Positions 1-7,830 of a stretch of DNA of 36,306 bases are shown one piece after another (the stretch's first letter is position 1; every line of letters begins with the position of its first letter). This DNA is from JAVWGW01 sp036655915 (GTDB taxonomy: Bacteria; Actinomycetota; Coriobacteriia; Coriobacteriales; Eggerthellaceae), in the NCBI GenBank assembly GCA_036655915.1, contig JAVVPE010000012.1:1-36306 (forward strand), read 5' to 3'. A program made the translations under genes and the position numbers. The notes beneath the pieces are model-generated. The model did no database searches. It was not told where the DNA came from and was given only the letters and a program-made list of their open reading frames with translations.

Positions 1-371
1 AATCGGCCGCCATGCAATCGGGGCAAACTGCGCTGCCTGAAGTGTCTGAACCTCAAACCATTGAAGAAGTGTGCCAGCTTTTGAGCGGCGCCACCGCCGT
101 GCTGATTTGCTGGGAACAAGCTCCACGAGTAGCCCGTTTGCACGCTGCGCTTACTGCGGCGCTGGGCAGCACCACCACGCCTGCTGCCGATGCGCGCGTG
201 GCAGTGGTGGTGGGGCCCGAAGGAGGCCTTGCCCCCGCCGAAGTCGATTGCCTTTTGGCCTGCAACCCCCGCGCCGCGCTGGTAAGCTTAGGACCATCCA
301 TCCTGCGCACCGAAACTGCCGGCATCGTGGCACCGGCCCTAGTCCTCTATGAACTGGGTGCCCTCCAATGA
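1..371 (+). CDS. rsmE: 16S rRNA m3U1498 methyltransferase RsmE, C-terminal part (5' end outside window)
   Basis: RsmE methylates N3 of U1498 of 16S rRNA in the 30S subunit, using S-adenosylmethionine. Only about 122 residues are visible. The reading frame is open from base 3, and an ATG at 12 is internal, because the QSG segment after it belongs to the middle of the family (about 240 residues). The SPOUT knot signatures are present: VVVGPEGGL at about residues 64-72 counted from the ATG at 12, and the LGPSILRTETA loop near the C-terminus that binds the cofactor. The stop overlaps the mtaB start as ATGA, so the two genes are translationally coupled. Identity is near certain from these motifs; the missing N-terminus lies upstream of the window. 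Confidence 0.92.
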   Translation, partial: SAAMQSGQTALPEVSEPQTIEEVCQLLSGATAVLICWEQAPRVARLHAALTAALGSTTTPAADARVAVVVGPEGGLAPAEVDCLLACNPRAALVSLGPSILRTETAGIVAPALVLYELGALQ

Positions 372-1576
372 AGTTTCATCTGATCAATTTGGGATGCAAG
401 GTTAATCGGGTGGAATCAGACACCCTTGCTGCGGCCTGTTTGGCCCAGGGTGGCAGCGCTGTGCCAGTCGATGCTGCCGATGTCATTTTCATCAACACCT
501 GCACGGTTACGGGGGAAGCCGAAAAAAAGACGCGGAAAGCCGTGCGCCGTGCCCTGCGCGAAAACGCGCACGCCCGCATTGTGGTAACCGGCTGCGCCGC
601 CGCTATTGCCCCCGAAGTGTTTGCTGCCATGGACGCGCGTGTGTGCGTGCAACCCGATAAATCCCAGGTGCTTCAAGCGTATAGGAGCCTTGCGGCCGCG
701 CCGGATCCCGCCCCGACCAGCGCCACCTTGCGCGTGGGAACCGCCTTTCCTACGCGGGTGGGCATCAAGGTGCAGGATGGCTGCAACAACGCGTGCACCT
801 ATTGCATCGTGCACGTTGCCCGCGGCCGTTCAACCAGCCGGCCTTTTGCCGAAGTTATGGCCGAAGTGCAGGCTTACGCAGCGGCAGGCACCAAAGAAAT
901 CGTCTTGACGGGCATTAATTTGGGGTCGTATGCCAGTGGGGGATACACCTTGGTTGACCTGCTCAAGGCACTGCTCGATGCAAGTGAAGCAGCCGCTGTG
1001 CGCTTCCGCCTTTCCAGCATTGAACCACGCGATGTGAACGAAGCGCTTATTGCCCTGTTGGCGCACTCAGATGGCCGCCTGTGTCGCCACCTGCATCTAC
1101 CCCTGCAAGCGGGGTCAACAAAAGTTTTGCGCGAAATGGCGCGCCCCTATACGGCCGCCGCCTACGAAGAGCTGGTGGATGCCTTGTATGCTGCTGTGCC
1201 CACGCTTTCACTTTCAACCGATATCATCGTTGGTTTTCCTGGTGAAACCGAAGCTGATTTTGCAGAAACCTTGGCGGTGGCCAGGCGTTGCCGCTTTTCT
1301 AAAATCCACGTGTTTCCCTATTCGCCGCGGGCAACAACACCCGCTGCCGCGCGCAGCGATCAGCTTGCCCCGCACATCAAGGCCGAGCGCACGGCCCGCT
1401 TGCACCAGGTGGCAAACGCCTTGCGCACCCAAGCCTACGGCCAGCGCGTGGGCACTACAGAACAGGTGCTCATAGAACAAAACGGCCACGGCACCACCGA
1501 AAGCTATTTTGAAATCCCCGTGCCACCCACAGCAATAGTGGGAAGTTTGGTGCCGCTGTCCCTGCCAGCCGGCTGA
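368..1576 (+). CDS. mtaB: tRNA (t6A37) methylthiotransferase MtaB
   Basis: MtaB is a radical-SAM enzyme that converts t6A to ms2t6A at position 37 of ANN-decoding tRNAs. The 402-residue protein has the family's three parts. The N-terminal UPF0004 domain has cluster cysteines C10 (LGCKVN), C45 (NTC) and C76 (TGC). The radical-SAM core has CNNACTYC (C139, C143, C146). A short C-terminal TRAM-like segment follows. LGCKVN plus the CxxACTYCI form is typical of MtaB rather than MiaB or RimO, and both of those paralogues are elsewhere in this window. The ATG overlaps the rsmE stop by four bases, so no independent ribosome site is needed. Length is slightly short for the family (about 430), mainly at the C-terminal end. 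Confidence 0.9.
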   Translation: MKFHLINLGCKVNRVESDTLAAACLAQGGSAVPVDAADVIFINTCTVTGEAEKKTRKAVRRALRENAHARIVVTGCAAAIAPEVFAAMDARVCVQPDKSQVLQAYRSLAAAPDPAPTSATLRVGTAFPTRVGIKVQDGCNNACTYCIVHVARGRSTSRPFAEVMAEVQAYAAAGTKEIVLTGINLGSYASGGYTLVDLLKALLDASEAAAVRFRLSSIEPRDVNEALIALLAHSDGRLCRHLHLPLQAGSTKVLREMARPYTAAAYEELVDALYAAVPTLSLSTDIIVGFPGETEADFAETLAVARRCRFSKIHVFPYSPRATTPAAARSDQLAPHIKAERTARLHQVANALRTQAYGQRVGTTEQVLIEQNGHGTTESYFEIPVPPTAIVGSLVPLSLPAG

Positions 1577-1633
1577 CGCTCTTCACTTTCATCGGGATTC
1601 GGTGAGGGGCGATTTCAGGGAAAAACTCCGTGA

Positions 1634-1639
1634 TACAAT
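1634..1639 (+). promoter_or_regulatory. Extended -10 promoter for phoH, probable leaderless transcript
   Basis: TACAAT at 1634-1639 is preceded by TG one base upstream (TGaTACAAT from 1631), a full extended -10 element. No good -35 is seen, which extended -10 promoters tolerate. The expected start point, about seven bases beyond the hexamer, falls on the ATG at 1646. No Shine-Dalgarno sequence precedes that ATG. Leaderless initiation is therefore inferred. Confidence 0.55.
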
Positions 1640-1645
1640 GCCTGC

Positions 1646-2602
1646 ATGACGAATCAAACACACATCACCCTCACCGTGCCCGAAAGCGTAAACATGGCGC
1701 TTATTGTGGGGCAGGCAGATGAACTTCTCAATGTTATCGAAGATGCCTACCAGGCGCGCATCACGGTGCGCGGCAACACGATTGCGCTGGCGGGCGATCC
1801 CATTGAAGTCCAAACTCTCACGGCGCTGTTTTCCGACCTTATAAAGCTGGTGGAAGGTGGCACCGAACCCACGCTTGATTACCTGCGCCGGGGCATCGAC
1901 CTTTTGCGCACGGGCGAATTTGCTCCGGCGGCTTTGCGCGACGACATTCTGCTCACGTATCGCGGGCGGGCCATTCGCCCCAAAACCTCTGGCCAGAAGC
2001 ACTATGTTGATGCCATTCGCGAAAACACAATCACCTTTGGCATAGGCCCCGCCGGCACGGGCAAAACCTACCTGGCCATGGCCATGGCTGTGGCGGCGTT
2101 AAAGCGCAAGGAAGTGGGTCGCATCATTTTAACGCGCCCCGTGGTGGAAGCCGGCGAATCACTCGGTTTTTTGCCCGGCACGCTTTCCGAAAAGGTGGAC
2201 CCCTACATTCGCCCGCTCTACGATGCGCTGTTCGATATGACCGATATGGAACGCGCCAACCAGCTTATCGAAGATGGCATTATCGAAATTGCGCCCTTGG
2301 CCTTCATGCGCGGGCGTACGCTCAACGATAGTTTTATCATCTTGGATGAAGCGCAAAACACCACGCCCGAACAGATGAAGATGTTTCTTACGCGCCTGGG
2401 CTTCGGTTCCAAAATGGTCATCACGGGCGATGTGACCCAGCTTGATTTGCCCAAGGGTATTTCGGGGCTGAAAACCGTGGAATCCATTTTGCAGGGGGTG
2501 GGCGATATCGCGTTTGCGCGCTTTACCGGCAAAGATGTGGTGCGCCATTCTTTGGTGGCTGCCATTGTTTCCGCTTATGAACGCAGTACCAAAACCGTTT
2601 AA
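1646..2602 (+). CDS. phoH: PhoH-like ATPase
   Basis: Member of the PhoH/YbeZ family of P-loop ATPases, thought to act with YbeY in RNA and ribosome quality control in the cytoplasm. The 318-residue protein has an N-terminal region of about 110 residues with a KH-like character, then the PhoH core with Walker A GPAGTGKT at about residues 133-140 and a Walker B region ILDEAQNTTPEQ near residue 232. Length matches the family. It sits 62 bases upstream of ybeY, the classical partner. The start was chosen because it is the first ATG before the conserved LTVPES segment. It has no ribosome site and an extended -10 element ends seven bases before it, suggesting a leaderless mRNA. Confidence 0.93.
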   Translation: MTNQTHITLTVPESVNMALIVGQADELLNVIEDAYQARITVRGNTIALAGDPIEVQTLTALFSDLIKLVEGGTEPTLDYLRRGIDLLRTGEFAPAALRDDILLTYRGRAIRPKTSGQKHYVDAIRENTITFGIGPAGTGKTYLAMAMAVAALKRKEVGRIILTRPVVEAGESLGFLPGTLSEKVDPYIRPLYDALFDMTDMERANQLIEDGIIEIAPLAFMRGRTLNDSFIILDEAQNTTPEQMKMFLTRLGFGSKMVITGDVTQLDLPKGISGLKTVESILQGVGDIAFARFTGKDVVRHSLVAAIVSAYERSTKTV

Positions 2603-2664
2603 CGCACCGACTGAACAGGGAAGGCAGTGCCTTTCCCCAAGATAAAAGAGAAAGAGAACGCGCG

Positions 2665-3126
2665 ATGGATATTCAAATTAATTACGATTACCAAAAAGAA
2701 GTGTTGGAAAAACTGCCGCTGGAAGAACTGACGCAATTCGTGTTAAGCAGCCAGGATAAGCCGTTTAACACCGAAGTGTCCATCAGCTTTGTTACCAACG
2801 AAGCCATCGCCAAGCTCAACGAAGAATACCGCAACAAAAAAGGTCCGACCGATGTGCTTTCGTTTGAATGCGATGGCGCCATGGACGATTTAGAAGCGTC
2901 GTTGCAGGTGGAAGCCCCCGTGTTTGAACTGGGCGATGTGGTCATAGCTCCCGATGTGGCGCGCGCGCAAACCACCGAATTTGGCACAAGCTTTGAAGAG
3001 GAAATTAGCCTGTTGCTGGTGCACGGTCTGCTGCATTTATGCGGCTTTGACCACATTGAAGATAATGAAGCGCAGCGGATGGAAAGCCTTGAATCCGAAC
3101 TGCTTGAAGCGTGGGATGCGCGTTAG
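2665..3126 (+). CDS. ybeY: Endoribonuclease YbeY / rRNA maturation factor
   Basis: YbeY is a zinc-dependent single-strand endoribonuclease involved in 16S rRNA 3'-end maturation and 70S quality control. The 153-residue protein has the diagnostic HGLLHLCGFDH motif at about residues 117-127, whose three histidines bind zinc, and the upstream YRNKKGPTDVLSFE segment found across the family. A purine-rich stretch (AAAGAGAA) sits about six bases before the ATG. It lies between phoH and dgkA, followed by era, the common bacterial order phoH-ybeY-dgkA-era. A 9-bp hairpin (2617-2637) lies in the phoH-ybeY gap but lacks a T-run, so it is not called a terminator. Confidence 0.94.
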   Translation: MDIQINYDYQKEVLEKLPLEELTQFVLSSQDKPFNTEVSISFVTNEAIAKLNEEYRNKKGPTDVLSFECDGAMDDLEASLQVEAPVFELGDVVIAPDVARAQTTEFGTSFEEEISLLLVHGLLHLCGFDHIEDNEAQRMESLESELLEAWDAR

Positions 3127-3129
3127 CCT

Positions 3130-3504
3130 ATGAAGCCGCGAAGTGGGTTTATCCAATCGTTTCGCTATGCGTTTTGCGGCATAGCCACCGCCTTTCGCGA
3201 AGGTCGCAACATTCGCGTTCAGGCAGCTATTGCGGTTGTGGCCTGCGCCGGCGCTGTGGTTGTGGGCATAGGCGCCACATCCTGGGTTGCCCTTATCATC
3301 TGCATAGGCTCGGTTTTAGCGGCGGAATGCTTCAACACCGCCTTGGAAGATTTGGTCGATTTGGCCAGCCCCGAAATTCACCCGCTGGCAAAGGCGGTCA
3401 AAGATTTGGCGGCAGGCGCGGTTTTGTTGCTTTCCTTCGCTTCGCTGTGTGTGGGTATCATTATTTTTGCCAACGCACTTGCACCCTGCCTGTTTCATCC
3501 CTAG
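3130..3504 (+). CDS. dgkA: Diacylglycerol kinase / undecaprenol kinase family membrane protein
   Basis: Small integral membrane kinase of the DgkA family. In Gram-positive bacteria these proteins usually phosphorylate undecaprenol, feeding the cell-wall lipid carrier pool, rather than diacylglycerol. The 124-residue protein shows three hydrophobic helices (about residues 32-50, 51-70 and 95-118), the amphipathic N-terminal region with FREGRNIRVQ, and the signature ECFNTALEDLVD around residues 69-80 that carries the catalytic glutamate and metal-binding residues. It begins three bases after the ybeY stop and ends 19 bases before era. Substrate (undecaprenol versus diacylglycerol) cannot be decided from sequence alone. 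Confidence 0.88.
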   Translation: MKPRSGFIQSFRYAFCGIATAFREGRNIRVQAAIAVVACAGAVVVGIGATSWVALIICIGSVLAAECFNTALEDLVDLASPEIHPLAKAVKDLAAGAVLLLSFASLCVGIIIFANALAPCLFHP

Positions 3505-3523
3505 TGTTTTTGAAAGGATTTCT

Positions 3524-4468
3524 GTGTCAAACGAAACGCAAGACAGCTCAGCAGCAAACACCCCGAGCGCGACCCCGTTTCATTCCGGCTTCGTCACGCT
3601 GGTCGGTCGCCCGAATGCGGGCAAGTCCACGCTGATTAACGCCATCATGGGCAAGAAATTGGCCATCACATCCAACACGGCGCAAACGACGCGCCACCGC
3701 TTTCGCGCCATTTTATCGCGCCCGGGCTTTCAGATGGTTATGGTCGATACGCCCGGTATTCACAAGCCCCACGATGCACTGGGTCAAGAATTGAACACTT
3801 CGGCGTTGGCCACGCTCAACGATGTTGATGTGGTTGCCTTTTTGATCGATGCTTCCCAGCCCATCGGCAAGGGGGATGCGTGGGTGGCCCAGCAGCTAAG
3901 CCGTGCCCGTGCGAAAAAAATACTCGTGCTTTCCAAGGCCGATCTGGTAAGCGATGAAGCCCTTGAAGTGCAGCGCGTGCGTGCGGCGCGCCTGGGTGAT
4001 TGGGATAGTTTCGTGGCAGTTTCGGCCAAAAAGGCTCAAAACATCGAAGGTTTCATCGCGGCGGTTTCAGAAGCGCTTCCCGTAGGTCCGCAGTGGTTTG
4101 CTGCCGATGTGGAAACCGATCAACCGCTTGAAGTTATCGTGGCCGAATTTATCCGCGAGAAGATTTTGCGCAGCTTCCACGATGAAGTGCCCCATGCCAT
4201 CGGCGTGGTGGTCGATGAACTGGCGTATGTGAAAAAGACCGACCTGCACCGCATTCACGCGACCATTTTTGTTGAACGCGATAGTCAAAAAGGCATCATT
4301 ATTGGCAAGGGCGGCGCCTCTATCAAGCAAATTGGCATCGAAGCGCGCCAGGATTTAGAAGTGTTGTTAGGTGGCCGCGCGTTTCTTGACTTGAACGTGA
4401 AGGTAAAGAAAAATTGGCGCCGCGACCTTAACCAAATTCGTCGCTTTGGCTATGGGGAAGGTATCTAG
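3524..4468 (+). CDS. era: GTPase Era
   Basis: Era is an essential GTPase that binds the 3' end of 16S rRNA and assists 30S assembly. The 314-residue protein starts at GTG 3524, preceded by GAAAGGA at 3512-3518. An upstream in-frame start would overlap dgkA and add a non-family extension. The G1 box GRPNAGKS is at about residues 27-34, the G2 region NTAQTTRHR follows, G3 is DTPGIH, and G4 is the S/N-K-A-D form SKAD. The C-terminal KH domain carries IIGKGGASIKQIG at about residues 258-270. It is part of the phoH-ybeY-dgkA-era group. Confidence 0.96.
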   Translation: MSNETQDSSAANTPSATPFHSGFVTLVGRPNAGKSTLINAIMGKKLAITSNTAQTTRHRFRAILSRPGFQMVMVDTPGIHKPHDALGQELNTSALATLNDVDVVAFLIDASQPIGKGDAWVAQQLSRARAKKILVLSKADLVSDEALEVQRVRAARLGDWDSFVAVSAKKAQNIEGFIAAVSEALPVGPQWFAADVETDQPLEVIVAEFIREKILRSFHDEVPHAIGVVVDELAYVKKTDLHRIHATIFVERDSQKGIIIGKGGASIKQIGIEARQDLEVLLGGRAFLDLNVKVKKNWRRDLNQIRRFGYGEGI

Positions 4469-4475
4469 CGGCCCC

Positions 4476-5627
4476 ATGTCACGTTTTGACGATCCGGAAG
4501 CGATAAAACAACAGGCGCAAAAACGCCTTGATGCGCGGCGCGGCCAGAACCTGCCTGCAGAAAAACAGGCCGCCCGCCAGCGCCTGGAAGCGCGTGGGGA
4601 AAAAGCAACAAAAAGGACACAAGGGGCACAAACGACAAAGGCGACAAAAGGGGTGGCAGGAGTGGCCGCACAAGGAGTGGCCGCCGCAGGTGCTGCGCTG
4701 CGGGGCGCGCTTGCGCAGGCACCCTCAAAGCGCGTGTTGGTCATCTCTATTTCGGCCCTTGTGCTGTGTGTGCTGATATTCGGCGTGCTCATGGGCGGGT
4801 TTTCCGCCTGCAGTAAAAACCTTGCGCCCGCGCCCTCTGAACCCCCTGCCGCAGAGGAAGCGCCATCTGCCCAAGAAGCGCCCACAGAACCTATCGTTAT
4901 CCCCAGTTATTTCGACCCCACCGTGGGTGCCGCGCTGCTTGCCGCTGCCCCTGGCAATAGCGACATCGACTGGATTGCCCGTCACGTGGAAGATTACGCC
5001 TTTGATGGCCCCGAAGTGCAATATAAAATGCTCAAGCTGGCCACCCTTGAACCGGCGGCCATCCCCTTTGTACGCAATTTTCCTGCTTCCTACCCGGCAG
5101 CGGGCGCGCAGCCTTCTTCTGACACGATAGTAAAAGGCACGATTCCTTTATTGCAGCAGTGGGACCCGCGCTGGGGTTATACCACGTATTCTTCGGCACC
5201 TTTTGGGCTTTCCGGCTGCTGCCCCACGGCGTTTTCTATGGTGTATCAGGGTTTGACCGGCAAAAATGACATGAACCCCGCCGCCATGGGATCGCTTGCC
5301 GCCCAGGATGGCTTTATGGATGAATACAAGGGAACCGACGGTGCTTTCTTAACTGAAGATGCCGAAAAGCTGGGGCTTTCCGGCAACAAGATTCCCGTGG
5401 ATGCCGAATCGCTGCGCGTGTGTTTGCGTGCGGGCGAAGTGGTCATCTGCAACGTGGGGCCGGGCGATTTTACCACCGACGGGCACTTCTTCGTGATAAC
5501 CGGACTCAACGATGATGGCACCCTGCGCATAAACGACCCCTATTCAGCCGTGCGATCAGCCACTTCGTGGAATATCGACCAGGTTTTGAAGCAGACCATG
5601 GCGCTGTATTCCTTTCGTGCGCTTTAG
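4476..5627 (+). CDS. Membrane-anchored C39-like cysteine peptidase domain protein
   Basis: A 383-residue protein not assigned to a named gene. Residues 1-85 are charged, then Ala-rich and probably cytoplasmic; residues 86-109 form one membrane segment. A Pro/Glu/Ala-rich linker (about 115-140) follows, and then an outside domain. Residues 220-383 match the Peptidase_C39_2 fold: start PLLQQWDPRWGY, putative nucleophile C248 in GCCPT, H337 in DGHFF, and D354 in INDPYS. Usual family members have C-G-P-T, so C249 replaces the glycine. Substrate is unknown; possibilities are cell-wall peptide or signal-peptide processing. It begins seven bases after era and ends nine bases before recO. The ATG at 4476 was chosen; in-frame TTG 4446 and ATG 4452 lie inside era. 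Confidence 0.75.
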   Translation: MSRFDDPEAIKQQAQKRLDARRGQNLPAEKQAARQRLEARGEKATKRTQGAQTTKATKGVAGVAAQGVAAAGAALRGALAQAPSKRVLVISISALVLCVLIFGVLMGGFSACSKNLAPAPSEPPAAEEAPSAQEAPTEPIVIPSYFDPTVGAALLAAAPGNSDIDWIARHVEDYAFDGPEVQYKMLKLATLEPAAIPFVRNFPASYPAAGAQPSSDTIVKGTIPLLQQWDPRWGYTTYSSAPFGLSGCCPTAFSMVYQGLTGKNDMNPAAMGSLAAQDGFMDEYKGTDGAFLTEDAEKLGLSGNKIPVDAESLRVCLRAGEVVICNVGPGDFTTDGHFFVITGLNDDGTLRINDPYSAVRSATSWNIDQVLKQTMALYSFRAL

Positions 5628-5633
5628 CGGTAT

Positions 5634-6410
5634 GTGATGGCACAACAAACGTATACGGCACGCGTGATCGTGTTGCAGAAAACAAAATTGGGTGAAACCG
5701 ACCTTATCTTGACCCTGCTGGCCGAAGACGGCGCGCAGATTCGTGCCGTGGCCAAAGGGGCGCGCAAGCCCACCAGTCCCTTTGCCAGCCGCCTTGAACT
5801 GTATTCCTGCGCAAGCGTGCTGTGTGCGGTGGGGCGCAGTCTTGATATTGTGAAAGAAGCCCGCATCATCACAAGCAACGCGGCCGTGCGTGCCGATTTA
5901 GAACACGCCACCGCCGCCGCCCCCATGGCCGAACTGCTTAATAAGGTAACGCAGGCCGGGCTTGCCAGCCCGCAGATATTTGCGCTTACCCAGGTATGCC
6001 TGGACGCTCTTGGCCGTGTGGATGCGTGCTTTGCCCCTTCCATCACCGCCGCCCACCTGCTAAAATCCGTTTCGTTTGCCGGCTTTCGCCCCGTGCTTTC
6101 CCGCTGCGCCCTCTGTGGCGCTGCGCTTGCTGCAGAAGAAGCATCCTCTTGTACCGTGCGCGTTTCTTATGCGGAAGGTGGGCGGGTGTGCGCCGCCTGC
6201 GCGCCCCATGCCGCTACCGTGCCCGTAAGCGCCGCAACTTGCCAGTGGGCGCACACCCTGCTGCATGCCACTATCGAAGAAGTGGTGGAATTACGCGTCG
6301 ATCCGCGTAGCGCGCTAGCCGTGCTGCAGTTTTGCTACCCTTGGATAGGCGAACATGTGGGCGCGCAACTCAAATCGCTCAAGTTTTTGTTTGCCAGCAA
6401 TTTGTTCTAA
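5634..6410 (+). CDS. recO: DNA repair protein RecO
   Basis: RecO loads RecA at gaps as part of RecFOR recombinational repair. The 258-residue protein has the N-terminal OB-fold start (YTARVIVLQKTKLGETDLI), the GARKPTSPFASRLELYS segment, and a zinc-finger-like cysteine set in the C-terminal domain (LSRCALCG and RVCAACA, about residues 158-193). Length fits the family. The start could be GTG 5634 or the adjacent ATG 5637; both give essentially the same protein. It follows the protease gene by six bases and is probably in the same operon as era, an arrangement seen in many Gram-positive genomes. Confidence 0.93.
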   Translation: MMAQQTYTARVIVLQKTKLGETDLILTLLAEDGAQIRAVAKGARKPTSPFASRLELYSCASVLCAVGRSLDIVKEARIITSNAAVRADLEHATAAAPMAELLNKVTQAGLASPQIFALTQVCLDALGRVDACFAPSITAAHLLKSVSFAGFRPVLSRCALCGAALAAEEASSCTVRVSYAEGGRVCAACAPHAATVPVSAATCQWAHTLLHATIEEVVELRVDPRSALAVLQFCYPWIGEHVGAQLKSLKFLFASNLF

Positions 6411-6425
6411 CTGCGCAGCTAATGT

Positions 6426-6442
6426 GCGGATACTCCGCTTTT
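6426..6442 (+). terminator. Short intrinsic terminator after recO
   Basis: GCGGA (6426-6430) pairs with TCCGC (6434-6438) around a three-base loop and is followed directly by TTTT. The stem is only five base pairs, so termination may be partial. Its position 15 bases after the recO stop fits the end of the long upstream operon. Confidence 0.4.
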
Positions 6443-6512
6443 GGGCAGGTGCGCGCAGGGCGCGGGTGGCGGCTGCGTTATATTTTCAAGCCCAAAAGAA
6501 AGGTCATTGCCC

Positions 6513-7475
6513 GTGTTGCAGTATTGCGCCGCTATCATCAAAAAAGTACCCATCCCCACAGCAGGCGTTGCGCTGGGTTTGGCTGCATTGGGAAACTTGT
6601 TGCGCCCCTATACCGAAGCGCTACACCTTGTGTGCGGCGTGCTTTCCCTTTTGCTGGTTATGTTGGTGTTTGCGAAAGTGTTTATGCACCCTGGCCTTAT
6701 CCGGGAAGATTTCAAAGATTCCATTTTGGCCAGCGTATCGGCTACCTTGTTTATGACCTTGATGCAGCTGGCAGTGTATGTGGCACCGCTCTTCTACGGT
6801 TTTGGGTTTATTGTATGGACGTGTGCTGTGGTGGCGCATCTGACGCTTATCCTGTGGTTTACGCTTGTGTTTATCGGCCACTTCAAGCTGCACCAGGTGT
6901 TTCCCACCTATTTCATCGCCTATGTGGGCATCATCGTGGCTTCTCTTACTTCGCCCACCTTTGGCATGCAGCCGCTGGGGCAGCTGCTGTTCTGGTTCGG
7001 TTTTGCCTGCTATGCCCTTTTGTTGGTGGTGGTTACCTATCGCCACATAAAGCACCCCATCCCTGAACCGGCGCGTCCGCTGTTTTGCATTTACGCCGCG
7101 CCCATGAGCCTGTCTCTGGCGGGGTATTTGGCCGTAATGGGGCAGCCCAATGTAATGTTCGTTATCGTGTTGGCCGTGTTGGCCCAGCTGCTTTTCGCCA
7201 TCGTGCTGTTTCGCCTACCTCATTTTTTGCGCCTGCATTTTTATCCCAGCTATGCGGCTATGACCTTTCCCTTCGTCATAACGGCCACGGCGCTGGGCAG
7301 CGCGCTGAGCTTTATAAGTGGCGCGGGGCTAGCGGTGCCAGAATTTTTACACATCGTGGTGTTATTGGAGACAGCCCTTGCGTGTGGCCTGGTGTTTTAC
7401 GTGTTTGGCCACTACATGCATTTCTTTTTCAAGCGTGCGGAAAAAGCCGTCGAAAAAATTGAGGAGGGGCGCTAG
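6513..7475 (+). CDS. TDT-family (TehA/SLAC1-like) transporter
   Basis: A hydrophobic 320-residue protein with about ten predicted membrane helices, resembling the tellurite-resistance/dicarboxylate transporter (TDT) family, which includes TehA, Mae1 and SLAC1 anion channels. Features supporting this are the early VPIPTAGVALGLAALGN segment, repeated helix pairs across the whole length, and the PTYFIAYVGI stretch typical of TDT proteins. The GTG at 6513 is preceded by AGAAAGG nine bases away. A longer in-frame start at 6441 would have no ribosome site. The likely substrate is a small organic or inorganic anion, but it cannot be read from sequence. The gene is convergent with the TSCPD gene, separated by a hairpin. 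Confidence 0.75.
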   Translation: MLQYCAAIIKKVPIPTAGVALGLAALGNLLRPYTEALHLVCGVLSLLLVMLVFAKVFMHPGLIREDFKDSILASVSATLFMTLMQLAVYVAPLFYGFGFIVWTCAVVAHLTLILWFTLVFIGHFKLHQVFPTYFIAYVGIIVASLTSPTFGMQPLGQLLFWFGFACYALLLVVVTYRHIKHPIPEPARPLFCIYAAPMSLSLAGYLAVMGQPNVMFVIVLAVLAQLLFAIVLFRLPHFLRLHFYPSYAAMTFPFVITATALGSALSFISGAGLAVPEFLHIVVLLETALACGLVFYVFGHYMHFFFKRAEKAVEKIEEGR

Positions 7476-7500
7476 TGGCTTTGCTGCCGCACGCCCCTTT
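7465..7500. terminator. Possible bidirectional terminator between convergent genes
   Basis: AGGGGCG (7465-7471) pairs with CGCCCCT (7492-7498), and the intervening bases form an inner stem GTGGC/GCCGC with a six-base loop. On the + strand only three T residues follow. On the - strand an ATTTTTT run lies about ten bases beyond the stem. It overlaps the last codons of the transporter gene. Confidence 0.4.
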
Positions 7501-7504
7501 GTCC

Positions 7505-7756
7505 TTATGCCTGTGCAGCCTGGGCTTCGCGCAGGCCGCGCACCAGCTGATCCACGCATGATGTCGCCTTTTTTCCGCAGGTGTTTCCCTTGAAAAGCTC
7601 TTCTACTTCATCGATGCTCATGCCGCTGACAATTTTTGAGATAGCTTTAAGGTTGCCGTTGCAGCCGCCGGTAAAAGCGACGTTTTCAACGGTGTCGCCC
7701 GCAAGTTCGATGCTGATGGCGCGGGGGCAAACGCCGGTGGGGGTATAGGTGTACAT
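7505..7756 (-). CDS. TSCPD domain protein (four-cysteine TIGR03905-like)
   Basis: An 83-residue protein of the TSCPD family, a domain also found at the end of B12-dependent ribonucleotide reductases and as free-standing four-cysteine proteins of unknown function. The four conserved cysteines are C10 (TGVCPRAI), C32 (GGCNGNLKAI), C60 (NTCGKK) and C67 (TSCVDQL); the last motif reads TSCVD where TSCPD is usual. They could bind metal, but that is inference. The ATG at 7756 was chosen because AGAAAGG precedes it; an upstream in-frame ATG at 7837 would overlap the promoter. It is the only - strand gene in the first 32 kb and is driven by a promoter that overlaps the rpsO promoter. Confidence 0.8.
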   Translation of the reverse strand: MYTYTPTGVCPRAISIELAGDTVENVAFTGGCNGNLKAISKIVSGMSIDEVEELFKGNTCGKKATSCVDQLVRGLREAQAAQA

Positions 7757-7784
7757 GGATGAACCTTTCTTTTCGTGTGCAAAC

Positions 7785-7812
7785 AGTATAGAGGCTTGTT
7801 CTGCCTTTTCAA
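7785..7812 (-). promoter_or_regulatory. Promoter of the TSCPD gene
   Basis: On the - strand, TTGAAA (7812-7807) is followed after 16 bases by TATACT (7790-7785). Both hexamers are close to consensus. The implied start point is about 20 bases upstream of the TSCPD start codon, leaving room for the AGAAAGG ribosome site. Confidence 0.65.
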
Positions 7813-7824
7813 AACCCCTACAAT
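7796..7824 (+). promoter_or_regulatory. Promoter of rpsO-pnp, overlapping the divergent TSCPD promoter
   Basis: TTGTTC (7796-7801) and TACAAT (7819-7824) are separated by 17 bases. The predicted start near 7831 gives an rpsO leader of about 113 bases. The -35 element lies inside the spacer of the opposing TSCPD promoter, so polymerase should not occupy both at once. Confidence 0.6.
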
Positions 7825-7830
7825 AGGCAA

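Noticed and set aside
2617..2637. Hairpin between phoH and ybeY as a terminator
   Set aside because: No T-run follows, and the two genes are conserved operon partners, so termination there is not supported.
6332..7066. Open frame of 244 codons on the + strand overlapping the transporter
   Set aside because: It overlaps recO and the TDT gene in another frame, has scattered basic and cysteine residues typical of a shadow, and no ribosome site.
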